NCBI GenBank assembly: GCA_024275555.1
Contig: JAJRYW010000424.1
Location: 1 to 9,258 of the forward strand
Direction: 5' to 3'
DNA length: 9,258 nucleotides
Origin: Calditrichota bacterium
GTDB lineage: Bacteria > Calditrichota > Calditrichia > RBG-13-44-9 > J075
The notes under the pieces were generated by a model. It saw only the letters and a program-made list of their open reading frames with translations, did not search any database and was not told the DNA's origin. Made by a program: the position numbers and the translations under genes. Below, piece by piece: positions 1 through 6,750 of this stretch (the first letter of the stretch is position 1; each line of letters begins with the position of its first letter).

Positions 1-755
1 CCTTTCTTTTCGGGCGGTTCGGTCGGCTCGGCTTTGGGGGTAAGGATTACCCAAACCAGGCGCACCACACCGGAGAGCAGGTAGCCGAGCATCAGCGGGA
101 AAAAGGTTTGCTGGGGATAAAAGATAAGGACCACCGAGCCGATGAGCACAGCCAGAATTTTAAGACGATTGGCCCGGTTGCTCTGAAGGCTGAAATTGGG
201 CATGGTTTCGTAGCGGATATTGGTGACCATCAGCAGGGAGGCGACCAGCACTAAAGGCAGGAGCAGTTTGGCCAGCCGGAATTCGCCCCAAATCTCATAA
301 TTAAAGATAATAAAGGTGGCGATGGCCAATGCGGCGGCGGGGATGGGCAAGCCTTCGAAGTATGGTTTGTCGTATCCTTTTAGCTGGGCGTTAAAACGGG
401 CCAGGCGAATTGCCCCGAACATCACCGGGACAAAACTCACCAGTAATCCCACGGTACCCCAATGGCGGAAAAAAATAAAATAGGAAACCAGGGAGGGGGC
501 AATTCCAAAAGAAATGACATCGGCCAGGGAGTCGTATTGCACGCCGAAATCGGAGGAGCTGCTGGTCATCCGGGCCAATTTGCCGTCCAGCACATCCAGC
601 ACGCCTGCGGCAATAATCAGCCATGCAGCGGTAACAAAACGCCCCTCGGTATCGGCCGCACCGTCTGCTGTTGCAGCCATAATCGAGGCATAAAAGCCAC
701 AAAACATATTGGCCAGGGTAAAGAAACCTGGCACCATTTCCGATCGCATTCGCAC
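1..755 (-). CDS. pssA: CDP-diacylglycerol--serine O-phosphatidyltransferase (partial, C-terminal end off the window)
   Basis: Integral membrane enzyme that transfers a phosphatidyl group from CDP-diacylglycerol to L-serine, giving phosphatidylserine, the substrate of the Psd encoded just upstream. The CDP-alcohol phosphatidyltransferase signature D-G-x2-A-R-x8-G-x3-D-x3-D is complete, with D57, G58, A61, R62, G71, D75 and D79 when counted from the GTG start. The N-terminal TLANMFCGF stretch is typical of the Bacillus-type PssA rather than the E. coli peripheral enzyme. Several hydrophobic segments follow, and a charged Pro/Glu/Lys tail runs off the edge after about 250 residues, so little is missing. 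Start: GTG at 755 is preceded by AAGGAG (764-769) at 8 nt and by an in-frame TGA at 756-758. ATG at 749 is the alternative but leaves a 14-nt spacing. The gap from psd is 55 nt. Confidence 0.95.
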   Translation of the reverse strand, partial: MRMRSEMVPGFFTLANMFCGFYASIMAATADGAADTEGRFVTAAWLIIAAGVLDVLDGKLARMTSSSSDFGVQYDSLADVISFGIAPSLVSYFIFFRHWGTVGLLVSFVPVMFGAIRLARFNAQLKGYDKPYFEGLPIPAAALAIATFIIFNYEIWGEFRLAKLLLPLVLVASLLMVTNIRYETMPNFSLQSNRANRLKILAVLIGSVVLIFYPQQTFFPLMLGYLLSGVVRLVWVILTPKAEPTEPPEKK

Positions 756-810
756 TCAGCAAACTCCTTCCGCCATGGTCGGCATGTTTATCGTCCGGGT
801 GGTTGGTCGA

Positions 811-1524
811 TTAACCGGTTGTTTCCGATTCCGGCAATTCGATATCGTTTGTTTCCGCAGAGGAGCGGTCTCCCTGGTCCGGGAAGGTTGCCAGCACGGT
901 TTCTCCGGCGGTTACCCGTTGTCCTTTTTTGACCAGCACCCTGGCATCCAGGGGCAAGAAGACGTCCATCCGGCTTCCAAAGCGAATCATCCCGATACGC
1001 TGGCCGGCCTGCACCGTTTTGCCTTCCCGCAGGCGGCAGACAATCCGGCGGGCGATCAACCCGGCGATTTGCTTAAAAAGGATTTTATGGCCGTGTTCAT
1101 CCACCAGGCCAATAACCGTCTGTTCATTCTCCGCCGAAGCTTCCGGCTTAAAAGCAGCCAGGAACTTGCCGGTGCGGTAGGTAAAATAATCCACCCGGCC
1201 GGACATCGGGGAGCGGTTGACATGCACATTAAATACGGATAAAAAGATGCTGATCCGCTGCACCTCTTTGTGGAAATACTCCTCTTCTTTTTCCCGGACG
1301 ATCTCGGTTACCCGGCCGTCGGCGGGGGCAATTACCGCAAACGGATTGGGAGGCGCAGTGCGCTCCGGATCACGGAAAAAGTACACATTAAACAGGGAGA
1401 GGGCTCCCAATATAAGCATCGTGTAGAAGGACACAGGACTGGGGAAAGCATACCACAGCCCCAGCGATATGGCAAATACGACAAAGCTTCCAACGATGAT
1501 GCTGAGTCCATCTCTTGCGACCAA
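811..1524 (-). CDS. psd: Phosphatidylserine decarboxylase proenzyme, short type
   Basis: Converts phosphatidylserine to phosphatidylethanolamine at the inner membrane. The 237-aa protein begins with one or two hydrophobic segments (about residues 8-27 and 32-50) and is followed by the decarboxylase core, including APADG (66-70) and HVNRSP (101-106). The self-processing site is FGSR with G183-S184. Cleavage there would give a large beta chain and a small alpha chain whose Ser184 becomes the pyruvoyl cofactor. The GS in an RFGSRMDVFLP context is the short Psd type seen in Bacteroidetes and relatives, not the LGST of enterobacteria. The start is TTG at 1524, supported by a perfect AAGGAG (1530-1535) 5 nt upstream. 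It lies directly before pssA, so the two consecutive steps of PE synthesis are encoded together. A Glu/Thr/Asp-rich tail follows the conserved core. Confidence 0.96.
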   Translation of the reverse strand: MVARDGLSIIVGSFVVFAISLGLWYAFPSPVSFYTMLILGALSLFNVYFFRDPERTAPPNPFAVIAPADGRVTEIVREKEEEYFHKEVQRISIFLSVFNVHVNRSPMSGRVDYFTYRTGKFLAAFKPEASAENEQTVIGLVDEHGHKILFKQIAGLIARRIVCRLREGKTVQAGQRIGMIRFGSRMDVFLPLDARVLVKKGQRVTAGETVLATFPDQGDRSSAETNDIELPESETTG

Positions 1525-1535
1525 TCTTTCTCCTT

Positions 1536-1732
1536 TATAATCTAATCTAATTTGGTTGAATACAAGTCTTTATTGCTGCCAGGCAACACCTCAGGCCTTT
1601 CGGCAGAGGATGCACCGTTGATACAGCCCTCCCCCGGCGCCCTGCCGCCCGCTTCTCTTGCAATGAGAGGGGGAAGAGGCCCCGGGGGAGGGCTGGTTAG
1701 TTACAGGTTCTCTTAACTCCGTATCCGCATTA
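1536..1732. other. Intergenic gap between purC and psd
   Basis: This 208-nt spacer (1525-1732) is the longest in the minus-strand gene run. It contains the long inverted repeat annotated separately, and a smaller possible hairpin at 1589-1609 (CCTC/GAGG plus GCC/GGC arms around TTTC). Just upstream of the psd ribosome site is an AT-rich stretch where a weak promoter is conceivable, with TTGTAT followed at 15-17 nt by TAGATT/GATTAT on the minus strand. No open reading frame here looks real. The gap makes a separate psd-pssA transcript possible but does not prove it. Confidence 0.5.
1624..1695. repeat. Long perfect inverted repeat (14-bp arms, 44-nt loop)
   Basis: Left arm 1624-1637 (CAGCCCTCCCCCGG) is exactly complementary to right arm 1682-1695 (CCGGGGGAGGGCTG). 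The loop holds a further short stem, CTTC at 1652-1655 with GAAG at 1673-1676, around a TTGCAA centre. Neither side is followed by a T-run, so it does not read as an intrinsic terminator. A foldable GC-rich element confined to an intergenic space resembles the dispersed palindromic repeats (REP or small MITE-like) of many bacterial genomes. With one copy visible, that identity is inference. It could also slow transcription or stabilise mRNA between purC and psd. Confidence 0.7.
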
Positions 1733-2434
1733 TTACCTGGCAATACCCAACACCCGGGAAGCGATTTCGTCCACAGCCTGGGCATATTTTTTGTCATCCT
1801 TATTCACCTGCTGATACCCGCCTTTTTCATCAATCAACCATATGTTCATGGTATTCAGGCTCACTTCGTCCGCTAATAAAATTTGATTATTAAAGCGGCC
1901 GAATTCCAGTTGAAAATTAACCAGCTTTAGTTTTTTACGGTCAAAAAACGACTTCAAAACCGCGTTAACTTTGGTAGCAATACGCATGATGCTGGTCATC
2001 TCTTTGCGCTCGCACAACCCCAATGCATAGGCATGGTATTCGTTAATCATGGGATAATTGCGCTCGGCGTCTTTAAAATACATTTCCACAATCGGGAATT
2101 CCAGGGCTTCGCCCACTTCCATGCCAAAGCGTTCCGCCAGGGCGGTAGAGGCCAGGTTGTAAACAACGAGCTTCATAGGAATTATTTCTACCTTTTTGGC
2201 CACAAAACTCTTGGCGTCATTTTTCCGCACAAAGTGGGTGGGGACATTGTAGCTTTCCAGGTACTCGAAAAAATGGGAAGTTAAACTATTATTCACTTCC
2301 GGAAAGGCGTCTATCTTCTTCTTGCTACCTTTACTGCTGATCACATCATTAAAAGTTACCAACACCTGATCATTCTGGTTGGTTGCATATACTTTTTTAA
2401 TACTTCCCTCGACAATCAACTCTTTCATTTCCAC
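1733..2434 (-). CDS. purC: Divergent SAICAR synthase (PurC-family) homologue
   Basis: By family this joins CAIR and aspartate using ATP to form SAICAR, the substrate PurB then cleaves; purB lies 16 nt upstream. The 233-aa length fits bacterial PurC (about 235-240). Recognisable blocks are the N-terminal GSIKKVY (10-16), the VPTHF segment (64-68), the YNLAST segment (92-97), FPIVEMYFKD (113-122), LVNFQLEFG (171-179) and LADEVS (187-192). It departs from the usual pattern at several normally fixed places: GKxK is GSIK, RNxAAGS is YNLASTA, VDFKLEFG is VNFQLEFG, and SPDxxRLW is SLNTMNIW. K13, E177 and D189 are kept. Either it is a divergent but working PurC or a paralogue with altered substrate. 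Start GTG 2434 has GGAGGA (2441-2446) 6 nt upstream; ATG 2428 is possible. The 1861-1980 portion is markedly AT-rich (about 36% G+C by hand count). Confidence 0.85.
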   Translation of the reverse strand: MEMKELIVEGSIKKVYATNQNDQVLVTFNDVISSKGSKKKIDAFPEVNNSLTSHFFEYLESYNVPTHFVRKNDAKSFVAKKVEIIPMKLVVYNLASTALAERFGMEVGEALEFPIVEMYFKDAERNYPMINEYHAYALGLCERKEMTSIMRIATKVNAVLKSFFDRKKLKLVNFQLEFGRFNNQILLADEVSLNTMNIWLIDEKGGYQQVNKDDKKYAQAVDEIASRVLGIAR

Positions 2435-2450
2435 GTGATATCCTCCGATG

Positions 2451-3746
2451 TTAGATCAATCCAAGTCTTTTAAAAGACACATCTATATTTCTTAGTCTGT
2501 TCTTTAAGTTGCAAATTTCTTCCAATTCTTTTTCGCTGAGATAATTAAGCGCCTCATCATCTTTTTTCAACTCATCCAGCAGGGTGGTCTGATGATGATA
2601 GACCTTCAGCGCATTGCGTTGCACTATTTGATAGGCTTCTTCGCGGCTGAGTCCTTTGTTGATCAACTGCAGCAGCACCGACTGGGAGAAAATCAGCCCG
2701 CGGCCGGCGTCCAGGTTTTTGCGCATGTTTTCTGCATTGACCGTCAGGCCGTCCAGCAGGAAGATAGTTTTATCCAGCATGTAGTACAGGGCAATTGTGG
2801 AATCCGGGATAATGACCCGCTCCACCGAGGAATGCGAAATATCACGCTCGTGCCACAGGGCCACGTTTTCCAGCCCGGCCATTAAATTCCCGCGCAGAAT
2901 CCTGGCCAGGCCGCAAATCCGTTCGGAAATGATGGGATTTTTTTTGTGCGGCATAGCAGAGGAGCCTTTCTGTTTGGCGCCGAAGGGTTCTTCCACTTCC
3001 AGAACTTCGGTGCGCTGAAGGTGGCGGATTTCCAGGGCAAACTTCTCCAGGGTGGCCCCGATAATCGCCAGGACAGAAAGATATTCCGCATGACGGTCGC
3101 GCTGCAACACCTGGGTGGAAGCCTCGGCAGGTTTCAGCCCCAGGCGGCGGCACACATACTCTTCCACAGCCGGGTCCAAATGAGCAAAAGTGCCCACAGC
3201 CCCGGAGATTTTTCCGGCAGAAATGGCTTCAATAGCCTCTTTAAGACGCCGCCGGTTCCGCTGCATCTCCGCATACCAGACCGCAATCTTAAAACCGAAG
3301 GTGAGCGGTTCTGCATGAACGCCATGAGAACGGCCCACCATAACAGTGTCTTTGTACTTTACCGCCTGGTGTTTCAGTACTTCCAAAAGCGCGTTTACCC
3401 TGGTAAGGATTAGCTCGCCGGCCTGTTTCATCTGCACCGCAAGGGTGGTGTCGAGAACATCGCTGGAGGTCATTCCATAGTGGATATAGCGGGCCGGTTC
3501 TCCGACATACTCGCCTACATTAGTCAGGAAAGCAATCACATCGTGATGCACCTCGGCTTCGATCTCCAGAATCCGCTGCACGTCAAAGTCAGCTTTTTCC
3601 CGCATGATTTGCACTGCTTCCCGGGGGATCTCGCCCCGTTCTGCCCGGGCTTCGCAAGCCAACAGTTCAATTTCCAGCCAGATTCGGAATTTGTTTTCAT
3701 CCTCCCAAATCCGGCCGATTTCCGGCAAGGTATAGCGTTCAATCAT
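2451..3746 (-). CDS. purB: Adenylosuccinate lyase
   Basis: Cytoplasmic lyase acting twice in purine synthesis: it splits SAICAR to AICAR plus fumarate, and adenylosuccinate to AMP plus fumarate. The 431-aa length matches the Bacillus/Thermotoga-type enzyme, a homotetramer of the fumarase/aspartase superfamily. Key elements are all present: H68 in EVHHDV, the TSSDVLDT segment (93-100), the general acid H141 in GRSHGVHAEPLTFG, and the mobile signature loop GSSAMPHKKNP (261-271) with the catalytic serine. ATG at 3746 overlaps the htrA stop as ATGA (3743-3746). There is only a weak purine-rich stretch upstream, so translation is probably coupled to htrA. purC follows after 16 nt. Nothing in the protein looks unusual. 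Confidence 0.98.
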   Translation of the reverse strand: MIERYTLPEIGRIWEDENKFRIWLEIELLACEARAERGEIPREAVQIMREKADFDVQRILEIEAEVHHDVIAFLTNVGEYVGEPARYIHYGMTSSDVLDTTLAVQMKQAGELILTRVNALLEVLKHQAVKYKDTVMVGRSHGVHAEPLTFGFKIAVWYAEMQRNRRRLKEAIEAISAGKISGAVGTFAHLDPAVEEYVCRRLGLKPAEASTQVLQRDRHAEYLSVLAIIGATLEKFALEIRHLQRTEVLEVEEPFGAKQKGSSAMPHKKNPIISERICGLARILRGNLMAGLENVALWHERDISHSSVERVIIPDSTIALYYMLDKTIFLLDGLTVNAENMRKNLDAGRGLIFSQSVLLQLINKGLSREEAYQIVQRNALKVYHHQTTLLDELKKDDEALNYLSEKELEEICNLKNRLRNIDVSFKRLGLI

Positions 3747-5005
3747 CGTCTTTTCGGCAACGGTTCCAGTTTCACGGTAACAGTTATGGGCTTGTTGTCG
3801 CGCACTACGGAAAAGCGCAGTTTCTGCCCGACTTCCAGGGGCATATTTTCCAGGATTTTAGCGAACTCTTCCCGGCTGCCCACCGATTGTCCTTCCACGG
3901 CAGTGATGACATCATACATGCGCAATCCGGCGCGGTAGGCCGGCCCGTTGCGGTCTAACTGCGTCACAATCACACCTCGCTCGGTGTTCAACTGCAACGC
4001 CGAAACAATCTCCGGCGACAGGGTTCGCACATCATAAATACCAATCCAGACGTCGCGCTCGATGTTGCCTTTTACCTTGATTTCTTCAAAAATCTGGCGG
4101 ATGCGATTGATGGGAATTGCGAAACCGATCCCCACCGAGCCATCGTTGTATTTGCTGCCGGTGTAAATAAAAGTGTTCATGCCGATCACCTGGCCCAGGG
4201 AGTTTACCAGCGGTCCGCCGCTATTGCCATGGTTAATGGCCGCATCGGTTTGGATCATATCCAGGTAGAGTCGATCATCGCTGGTGCGCCCCCAGTCGCG
4301 GTCCACCGCGCTAATCACCCCCACGGTGACGGTGGGCTTATCGTTCAGCTCAAACAAACCGAAGGGGTTTCCCAGGGCAATCACCCACTCACCGACCAAC
4401 AGGTCCTCGGAGTTGCCAAGTTCAATATAAGGATGATCTTTGCCGTCAATCTTCAGAACGGCAATATCGGTCAGCTTGTCCATCCCCACTAAATCCGCCT
4501 GGATTTGCTTGCCGTCGGTCAGCGTAACCAGTATTTCCGTGGCGTTCTCCACCACATGCTGGTTGGTGATGATATAACCGTCCGGGGAAATAATAAAACC
4601 GGAGCCCAGCGATTCCACTTTTCGCTCGTAGACTCTCTGGCGGTACAGTTCCGGAAAGAGCAGTTGCCAGGTCGGGTCGGACAAGAAAGGGTGGCGGCTT
4701 ACCACATGCTGCACCTGGATGACATTGATCCCCACGACCGCCGGGCTGACGTGCGCCACCGCCCGGGTAATTGCCGTCTGCCGGGAGTTGTAAAGCTGAT
4801 CATTGGCCTCCCCGGGAGTGGGAGCGTTTGATTGAGCCAGCGCTTCCTGTACAAACAAGGAGGTGTCTTTTTGAGCCTGACCGGCTCCGGAATTGCCGCC
4901 GCAGGATGAGAGAAGCATAATGAACCCCAGTAGTCCGACCAATTTCCGGAAAAACCATCGCGGGGCTGTGGTAGAGCTTGATTTTTTCAATCTGCTGTTT
5001 CCCAT
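3743..5005 (-). CDS. HtrA/Deg-family serine protease, predicted lipoprotein, one PDZ domain
   Basis: Envelope quality-control protease of the trypsin-like S1C family that degrades or senses misfolded proteins. The 420-aa protein has a basic N-terminus, a hydrophobic stretch (about 21-32) and a lipobox LSSC with C35 as the likely lipidated residue. It is thus predicted to be membrane-anchored rather than soluble. The protease domain (about 75-310) has the full triad: H150 in TNQHVV, D180 in LTDIAVLKI and S262 in GNSGGPL. A single PDZ domain follows (about 318-415), giving a DegS/DegQ-like layout rather than the two-PDZ DegP form. ATG 5005 is the only reasonable start, but its ribosome site is poor; the nearest GAGGG lies some 15 nt upstream. 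It overlaps purB by 4 bp. No PurB-related role is implied; the overlap shows co-transcription only. Confidence 0.95.
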   Translation of the reverse strand: MGNSRLKKSSSTTAPRWFFRKLVGLLGFIMLLSSCGGNSGAGQAQKDTSLFVQEALAQSNAPTPGEANDQLYNSRQTAITRAVAHVSPAVVGINVIQVQHVVSRHPFLSDPTWQLLFPELYRQRVYERKVESLGSGFIISPDGYIITNQHVVENATEILVTLTDGKQIQADLVGMDKLTDIAVLKIDGKDHPYIELGNSEDLLVGEWVIALGNPFGLFELNDKPTVTVGVISAVDRDWGRTSDDRLYLDMIQTDAAINHGNSGGPLVNSLGQVIGMNTFIYTGSKYNDGSVGIGFAIPINRIRQIFEEIKVKGNIERDVWIGIYDVRTLSPEIVSALQLNTERGVIVTQLDRNGPAYRAGLRMYDVITAVEGQSVGSREEFAKILENMPLEVGQKLRFSVVRDNKPITVTVKLEPLPKRR

Positions 5006-5055
5006 CTGTTTTAATGAGTCCCTCTCTGGCGATACTACCCGGAGAGACGTTCGCT

Positions 5056-5700
5056 TTATTGTTTCGTTTTCTCCCAGTCGCTTAAAAATTTTTCCAGACC
5101 GATATCCGTGAGCGGGTGATTAAAAATTTGTTCCAGCACTTTTGCCGGCATGGTGCAAATATCCGCGCCCATCAGGGCGGCTTCCACCACGTGGAGCGGA
5201 TGACGCACCGAAGCAACCAGAATTTCCGTCTCGTAGCCATAATTGCCGTAGATGCGCCCAATCTGGGAAACCAGTTCCATCCCGTCATGGCTGATATCAT
5301 CCAGGCGGCCAACAAAAGGACTGACGAAAGTCGCCCCGGCTTTAGCAACCAGTAAGGCCTGCATGGGCGAGAAGACCAGGGTCATGTTCACCTTAACGCC
5401 GTCTTCGGTAAGGGTTTTGCACGCTTTCACTCCCTCGCGGGTCGTAGGCAATTTGATGACAATATTTTCGGCAATCCGGGTCAACTGCCGGGCTTCGGCG
5501 ATCATGCCGTCTTTATCCACAGCGATCACCTCGGCGCTGACCGGCCCGTCGACAATGGCGCAGATTTGCTTTAAATTCTCATAGGGGTCGCCGGGTTCCT
5601 TCGACAACAAGGATGGATTCGTCGTTACCCCGTCTAAAAGTCCCAGTTCAGCAGCTTCGCGGATCTCTTCCGAATTTCCGGTATCGATAAAAAACTTCAC
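5056..5700 (-). CDS. Short transaldolase (TalC/FSA family)
   Basis: Class I aldolase of the non-oxidative pentose phosphate pathway that moves a dihydroxyacetone unit between sugar phosphates. The 214-aa size, MKFFIDTGN start and GVTTNPSLL block (24-32) mark the small TalC/fructose-6-phosphate aldolase branch. The Schiff-base lysine is K83 in IVIKLPTT. Two positions that, as I recall, separate true transaldolases from fructose-6-phosphate aldolases are of the transaldolase kind: glutamate E57 in SAEV (glutamine in E. coli FSA) and phenylalanine F129 in SPFVGR (tyrosine in FSA). Transaldolase activity is therefore the better call. Start is GTG 5700 with GGAGG (5706-5710) 5 nt upstream. Spacing is 93 nt from truA and 50 nt to htrA, so it is probably in the same transcript. 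Confidence 0.95.
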   Translation of the reverse strand: MKFFIDTGNSEEIREAAELGLLDGVTTNPSLLSKEPGDPYENLKQICAIVDGPVSAEVIAVDKDGMIAEARQLTRIAENIVIKLPTTREGVKACKTLTEDGVKVNMTLVFSPMQALLVAKAGATFVSPFVGRLDDISHDGMELVSQIGRIYGNYGYETEILVASVRHPLHVVEAALMGADICTMPAKVLEQIFNHPLTDIGLEKFLSDWEKTKQ

Positions 5701-5793
5701 AGTTGCCTCCGGTTTATAACAAAACTCCTAAAACGTATCGAGGTCATTTTGCCCCAAGATTTTAAACCGATTAATTTAGTCAAAAATCCGGGC

Positions 5794-6525
5794 TTAGTAA
5801 ATCACTTCTTGGAAAAATAGCCCTTTCGCCGGTGCCGCCGCTCCGGCCAACTCCCTTTTCCGGGAATTAAAGATTTCCTGAAACTCCTCCATGGTAAATC
5901 TGCCCCGGGCAACATCGATGGTGGTGCCGACAATGGTGCGCACCATGCCATGCAGAAAACGGTTGGCCGCGACCCGATAGACCCACAATCCGTTCTGCCG
6001 GAACCAGCGCGACTCCTCAACCCGGCAGCGCTTGTGCGCCGTGTCCACCTGCACCCGCGAGAACGCCCCGAAATCATGTTCCCCCAACAGAGATTCGGCA
6101 ACCGGGTTCAGAAGCTCCGGATCAAACTTCTGGAAAAGCTGCCAGCAAAAATTCCGGTAGATGGCCGTGTTTTCCGTGCTGATGTAGTATTGATAAACCC
6201 GCTGTTTAGCAGAAAAACGGGCGCTGAACTCCAAATCGGCCTCATCCGCCTGGCGCACCCGCACGTCCCTGGGAAGATGGGCGTTTAAACCCATCATAAT
6301 TTTATAAACCGGCAAGGCCGTGTGTGTTTTAAAGTTAACCACCTGCCCCCAGGCATGTACCCCGGCATCGGTGCGCCCGGCGGCGGTAACACGCAATTTC
6401 TCGCCGGTTAATTTGCGGATAGCTGCTTCCAGCACACCCTGCACCGTAGGCGCATTCTCCTGCCACTGCCAGCCGTGGTAGGCCGTGCCTTCATATTCCA
6501 CGATTAATTTGATATTCCGCTCCAT
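5794..6525 (-). CDS. truA: tRNA pseudouridine(38-40) synthase
   Basis: Converts uridines 38-40 in the anticodon arm of many tRNAs to pseudouridine. The protein is 243 aa from ATG 6525, normal for TruA. It opens with the typical strand RNIKLIVEYEGTAYHGWQ, and the catalytic aspartate is D53 in AGRTDAGVHA. The C-terminal NRFLHGMVRTIVG motif is intact. A TTG 39 nt further upstream (6564) would extend the frame, but it falls inside the predicted -35 box and adds residues not found in the family. ATG 6525 is therefore chosen despite having no Shine-Dalgarno sequence. truA appears to head the minus-strand run and is divergent from the R-M cassette. Confidence 0.96.
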   Translation of the reverse strand: MERNIKLIVEYEGTAYHGWQWQENAPTVQGVLEAAIRKLTGEKLRVTAAGRTDAGVHAWGQVVNFKTHTALPVYKIMMGLNAHLPRDVRVRQADEADLEFSARFSAKQRVYQYYISTENTAIYRNFCWQLFQKFDPELLNPVAESLLGEHDFGAFSRVQVDTAHKRCRVEESRWFRQNGLWVYRVAANRFLHGMVRTIVGTTIDVARGRFTMEEFQEIFNSRKRELAGAAAPAKGLFFQEVIY

Positions 6526-6536
6526 CGTCGGGGCAA

Positions 6537-6564
6537 AATATAACACGGTTTTACGGGTTTTCAA
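6537..6564 (-). promoter_or_regulatory. Candidate sigma70-type promoter of truA
   Basis: On the minus strand, TTGAAA (6559-6564) is followed after 16 nt by TATATT (6537-6542). Only 11 nt separate the -10 box from the truA ATG, so the transcript would have a leader of a few nucleotides or none. This fits the missing ribosome site. It could be a chance match in AT-rich DNA. Confidence 0.4.
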
Positions 6565-6750
6565 AATCGGGTTGGCTGTATAAAAATATGACCGCTACAT
6601 GAGCTTTAATATTAAGCGGTTTTGCGTCTAACTTTCAAGGAAATGTGCACACGAATAAAGAGTTTTGTTAATTCATCTCTCGACTATATATTTAACCAAC
6701 TTTCGAAGAATTGTAATAAATAACAACCAAACTTAAGAAGAACTTAAAAA
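6565..6750. other. Divergent intergenic region between truA and the methyltransferase
   Basis: AT-rich spacer with no convincing gene. It holds a TTAATATTAA palindrome (6606-6615, extendable by GC pairs around one bulged T), a TGTGCACA palindrome (6644-6651) and the candidate methyltransferase promoter. The left border of the acquired cassette presumably lies here. No tRNA, terminal inverted repeats or recombinase gene is visible. Confidence 0.6.
6665..6692 (+). promoter_or_regulatory. Candidate promoter of the R-M operon
   Basis: TTGTTA (6665-6670) and TATATT (6687-6692) are 16 nt apart, about 58 nt upstream of the methyltransferase ATG. A weak purine-rich AAGAAG (6735-6740) lies 10 nt before that ATG. 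The region is AT-rich, so alternative -10 boxes exist nearby. Confidence 0.35.

Noticed and set aside
391..762. Minus-strand 123-aa open frame with Cys/Arg-rich composition
   Set aside because: It is a shifted frame over the real pssA coding frame, which shows the complete CDP-alcohol phosphatidyltransferase signature and simply runs off the window.
462..1545. Several plus-strand open frames opposite pssA and psd
   Set aside because: They are antisense to well-supported genes, have no recognisable domains, and owe their length to the GC-rich codon pattern of the other strand.
1624..1695. The inverted repeat as an intrinsic terminator after purC
   Set aside because: The loop is 44 nt and no T-run follows on either strand.
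5022..5048. Possible CTCTC/GAGAG hairpin between tal and htrA
   Set aside because: The stem is short and interrupted and no T-run follows, so it is not convincing as a regulatory structure.
6526..6564. TTG at 6564 as the truA start
   Set aside because: It adds 13 residues not typical of TruA, has no ribosome site, and coincides with a good -35 box.
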